Positions 7,352 through 9,057 of a stretch of DNA of 9,057 bases are shown in pieces. Location: assembly GCA_046760705.1 (NCBI GenBank), contig JBHIER010000107.1, positions 1 through 9,057 of the forward strand, in the 5' to 3' direction. Each line of letters begins with the position of its first letter. Position 1 is the stretch's first letter. The notes beneath the pieces are model-generated. The model had not been told where the DNA came from. It worked only from the letters and a program-made list of their open reading frames with translations, and did no database searches. This stretch comes from JBHIER01 sp046760705 [NCBI: bacterium]. Its GTDB lineage: Bacteria > JBHIER01 > G020348925. A program made the translations under genes and the position numbers.

Positions 7352-8685
7352 AATCGATTCTGGTGATCGATGACGATAGATCTATCTGCCAGACCCTGGA
7401 GATCAATTTTTCGCAGAAAGGGTACCAGGTTTCAACAGCGTTAGATGGTGAAGAAGGTCTGGCCAAAGTGCAGGCTGAGAATCCAGACTTAGTTCTCCTG
7501 GACATCCGGATGCCCAAGATGGACGGGCTGACCCTTCTCGAGAAGATCAAGGAGATCAACAAGGATATTTGCGTCATAATAATCACAGCCTATGACGACA
7601 TGCAAACCACCATTAGGGCCATGCAGTTGGGAGCGTACGAGTATGTTCGGAAACCGATAGATGCAGACGAGATGGAATTGACGGTTCAGCGGGCGTTGGA
7701 AAATCAGGAACTGAATCGAAGGATGAACTCATTGCTGAAGGAGATTTCGCAGGAGTATCAACTGAACAATATCATCGGTCAGAGCAAAGCCATGCGGGAA
7801 ATTTTTAAAACCATTGGCGCCGCCTCCACCAGCCGGGTGACGGTCCTCATCCGCGGGGAGAGTGGTACAGGCAAAGAGCTCATCGCTAAGGCAATTCATT
7901 ATAATAGCTCGGATAAGAGCCAGCCTTTCATCGCCGTCAACTGCACCGCCATTCCGGAGACGCTCTTTGAGAGCGAGCTCTTCGGCCACGAGAGAGGCGC
8001 TTTCACCGGGGCTGTAGCTACCAAGCGCGGGAAGTTTGAACTGGCCGAAAGGGGCTCTCTCTTTTTCGATGAGATCGGCGATGTCTCCCCCAGTATTCAA
8101 GCCAAACTTCTTCGGGTACTGCAGGAAAAAAAGTACGAACGGGTGGGTGGGACACGGACCTTGACTACGGAGACACGAATTATTGCGGCCACAAACAAGG
8201 ACCTGGAAAAGATGATTAAGAATGGCCACTTTAGAGAAGACCTGTACTATCGATTGAAAGTGATTGAGATCTGGGTTCCACCGCTGAGAGAACGCCGGGA
8301 AGATATCCCTCTGTTGGTGGAATTTCTGTTGGACAAAATCAACAAAGAGTTCAATAGAAACGTCCGCAAGGTGGCCCCGGATGTGATGGCCTGGCTTACT
8401 GACCAACCCTGGAAAGGCAACGTCCGGGAGCTGGAGAACATCCTGCGCCGGGCAGTCGTTATGGCCAAAGGCGACGTCCTGCTGAGGGAATATCTGCCGC
8501 TTCTCGAGGAGGAGGGCCAACCCACAGCGACCGAGGGGATAAAAACCCTCCAGGAGATGGAGAAAGAGTACTTAGCCAAAGTTCTAAGGTACACCAATTA
8601 TAATAAGAAAAGAGCCTGTCAATTGTTGGATATTTCCCGCCCGACTCTGAATCGTAAGATCAAAAAATACGGCCTATCGACGTAA
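7348..8685 (+). CDS. NtrC-family sigma-54-dependent response regulator
   Basis: This 445-aa protein is a complete bacterial enhancer-binding protein. The receiver domain spans about 1-120, with acidic pocket D8-D10, phospho-acceptor D52 (LLDIRMP), T80 and K102 (RKPID). The AAA+ sigma-54 interaction domain spans about 140-375: Walker A GESGTGKE (170-177), GAFTGA loop (217-222), Walker B LFFDEIGD (238-245), FREDLYYRL (295-303) and [10 protein letters not shown] (355-364). The C-terminal Fis-type helix-turn-helix is at about 403-442 ([24 protein letters not shown] region). Length and order match the family norm. ATG 7348 overlaps the kinase stop by 4 bases and has GAGGAGG (7334-7340) seven bases upstream. 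The neighbouring kinase should phosphorylate it. The two dyad sites at its 3' end and the sigma-54 promoter beyond suggest that its target is the downstream TPR gene. No gene symbol is justified among the many NtrC-like paralogues. Confidence 0.96.
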   Translation: MKSILVIDDDRSICQTLEINFSQKGYQVSTALDGEEGLAKVQAENPDLVLLDIRMPKMDGLTLLEKIKEINKDICVIIITAYDDMQTTIRAMQLGAYEYVRKPIDADEMELTVQRALENQELNRRMNSLLKEISQEYQLNNIIGQSKAMREIFKTIGAASTSRVTVLIRGESGTGKELIAKAIHYNSSDKSQPFIAVNCTAIPETLFESELFGHERGAFTGAVATKRGKFELAERGSLFFDEIGDVSPSIQAKLLRVLQEKKYERVGGTRTLTTETRIIAATNKDLEKMIKNGHFREDLYYRLKVIEIWVPPLRERREDIPLLVEFLLDKINKEFNRNVRKVAPDVMAWLTDQPWKGNVRELENILRRAVVMAKGDVLLREYLPLLEEEGQPTATEGIKTLQEMEKEYLAKVLRYTNYNKKRACQLLDISRPTLNRKIKKYGLST

Positions 8686-8730
8686 CAAAACGTTACTGCT
8701 TGGCTGGCTTTTGAATAACGAAACGTTACT
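8682..8730 (+). promoter_or_regulatory. tandem upstream activator sites for the NtrC-type regulator
   Basis: TAACAAAACGTTACT (8683-8697) and TAACGAAACGTTACT (8716-8730) agree at 14 of 15 positions and start 33 bases apart, about three helical turns. Each contains a TAAC-N5-GTTA dyad; in the first copy the dyad extends to GTAAC-N5-GTTAC (8682-8696). Paired dyads upstream of a -24/-12 promoter are the usual arrangement for enhancer-binding-protein dimers. The second site ends about 76 bases before the sigma-54 promoter. The first site begins on the regulator's TAA stop codon. Binding by this particular regulator is inferred from position. Confidence 0.72.
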
Positions 8731-8805
8731 TAAATTCTTAAGAGCATTCAACCAAAAATTCATAAGGCTCTGAAAAATTGTGTCTTAAGCTAATCAATGA
8801 CAAAT

Positions 8806-8821
8806 AGGCACAGAATTTGCT
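8806..8821 (+). promoter_or_regulatory. sigma-54 (-24/-12) promoter of the TPR gene
   Basis: AGGCACAGAATTTGCT carries GGCAC at the -24 element (GG at 8807-8808) and TTGCT at the -12 element (GC at 8819-8820). Exactly 10 bases separate GG from GC, as the sigma-54 consensus requires. Transcription should start near 8832, leaving a leader of about 29 bases. The NtrC-type gene and tandem activator sites just upstream strengthen the call. ATCAA (8793-8797), between the activator sites and the promoter, is at most half of an IHF site. Confidence 0.83.
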
Positions 8822-8845
8822 TTTAATCAGTTGGATCGTTATCAT

Positions 8846-8852
8846 AAGGAGG
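8846..8852 (+). promoter_or_regulatory. strong Shine-Dalgarno of the TPR gene
   Basis: AAGGAGG is a near-complete match to the anti-Shine-Dalgarno complement and lies 8 bases before ATG 8861. It fixes the start of the downstream gene and predicts efficient translation once the sigma-54 promoter is activated. Confidence 0.85.
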
Positions 8853-8860
8853 TTATTTTA

Positions 8861-9057
8861 ATGGTCAAAAAAATAGGGATCGGCGTTGTCGTTTTAGCCC
8901 TAATTATCGCCTTCGCCTTTGGCCTGAGAGAGAAGAGGACGGTGACCACCAGGTCTGCTGAGGCGTATAGGGAGTACCAAGTAGGGTTAGAATATCTCAA
9001 CAAATTTTACTTTGAGGAAGCGTTAGCCGGTTTTGAGAGGGCGGCAGAACTGGATAC
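8861..9057 (+). CDS. membrane-anchored TPR protein, 3' end outside window
   Basis: The first 65 codons are visible. MVKK is followed by a hydrophobic helix at about residues 5-21 (IGIGVVVLALIIAFAFG) and then charged residues, as in an uncleaved signal anchor or a signal peptide. No lipobox cysteine is seen. Residues about 33-65 (AEAYREYQVGLEYLNKFYFEE and on) fit one TPR unit, with the small residue in 'EALAGFERAAELD' at the expected place in helix B. More repeats probably follow. TPR proteins are scaffolds for protein assemblies, so a periplasmic or inner-membrane role is likely but unspecified. It is transcribed apart from the kinase-regulator operon, from the sigma-54 promoter, and is the probable target of that regulator. 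Confidence 0.8.
   Translation, partial: MVKKIGIGVVVLALIIAFAFGLREKRTVTTRSAEAYREYQVGLEYLNKFYFEEALAGFERAAELD

Noticed and set aside
7729-8520. A 263-codon open frame on the - strand
   Set aside because: It lies wholly opposite the response regulator's AAA+ domain, which carries every family motif. The antisense protein has no recognisable domain.
8735-8789. Possible terminator from AGAGC (8741-8745) and GCTCT (8767-8771) followed by GAAAAA
   Set aside because: The stem is only 5 bp with a 21-base loop and no T-run follows. It lies between the activator sites and the promoter, where looping DNA is expected.

Overview
The window looks like a piece of a Gram-negative-type bacterial chromosome of moderate base composition. 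It carries the end of a REP-associated transposase, a probable nucleic-acid-processing or defence operon, and a sigma-54 regulatory cassette. The NtrB/NtrC-style pair, a good -24/-12 promoter and the PDZ/multi-TM/GAF kinase fit Deltaproteobacteria-like lineages or uncultured candidate phyla. No marker gene fixes the taxonomy. All supported genes are on the + strand, and no gap between genes exceeds 200 bases. I found no tRNA, rRNA, CRISPR array or complete insertion sequence.

Left edge (1-488). The window opens inside a RAYT (REP-associated tyrosine transposase) gene. Its HxH motif and catalytic tyrosine are both visible. A GC-rich cluster of overlapping hairpins, resembling a REP element, lies inside the coding frame. 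About 130 bases of non-coding DNA follow, with a 9-bp inverted repeat.

Operon 1 (489-4745). A 286-aa protein matches only the C-terminal half of the DUF2851 family. It overlaps by 14 bases a 1064-aa fusion of a phospholipase-D-like nuclease domain and an SNF2/RapA-type SF2 helicase. A 64-aa unrecognised protein with a good ribosome-binding site follows 20 bases later. Together they look like a compact nuclease-helicase module of the kind found in defence islands. I do not recognise the combination as a named system.

Operon 2 (4784-8685). A sigma-70-like promoter precedes a membrane histidine kinase (TM, PDZ, nine further TM helices, GAF, HisKA, HATPase). The kinase overlaps by ATGA an NtrC-family response regulator (REC, AAA+ with GAFTGA, Fis-type HTH).

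Right edge (8682-9057). Two near-identical 15-bp sites start at the regulator's stop codon. Downstream are a correctly spaced sigma-54 promoter, a strong ribosome-binding site and the start of a membrane-anchored TPR protein. The simplest reading is that the kinase senses an envelope or cytoplasmic signal, phosphorylates the regulator, and the regulator binds the two upstream sites and drives the TPR gene through sigma-54.
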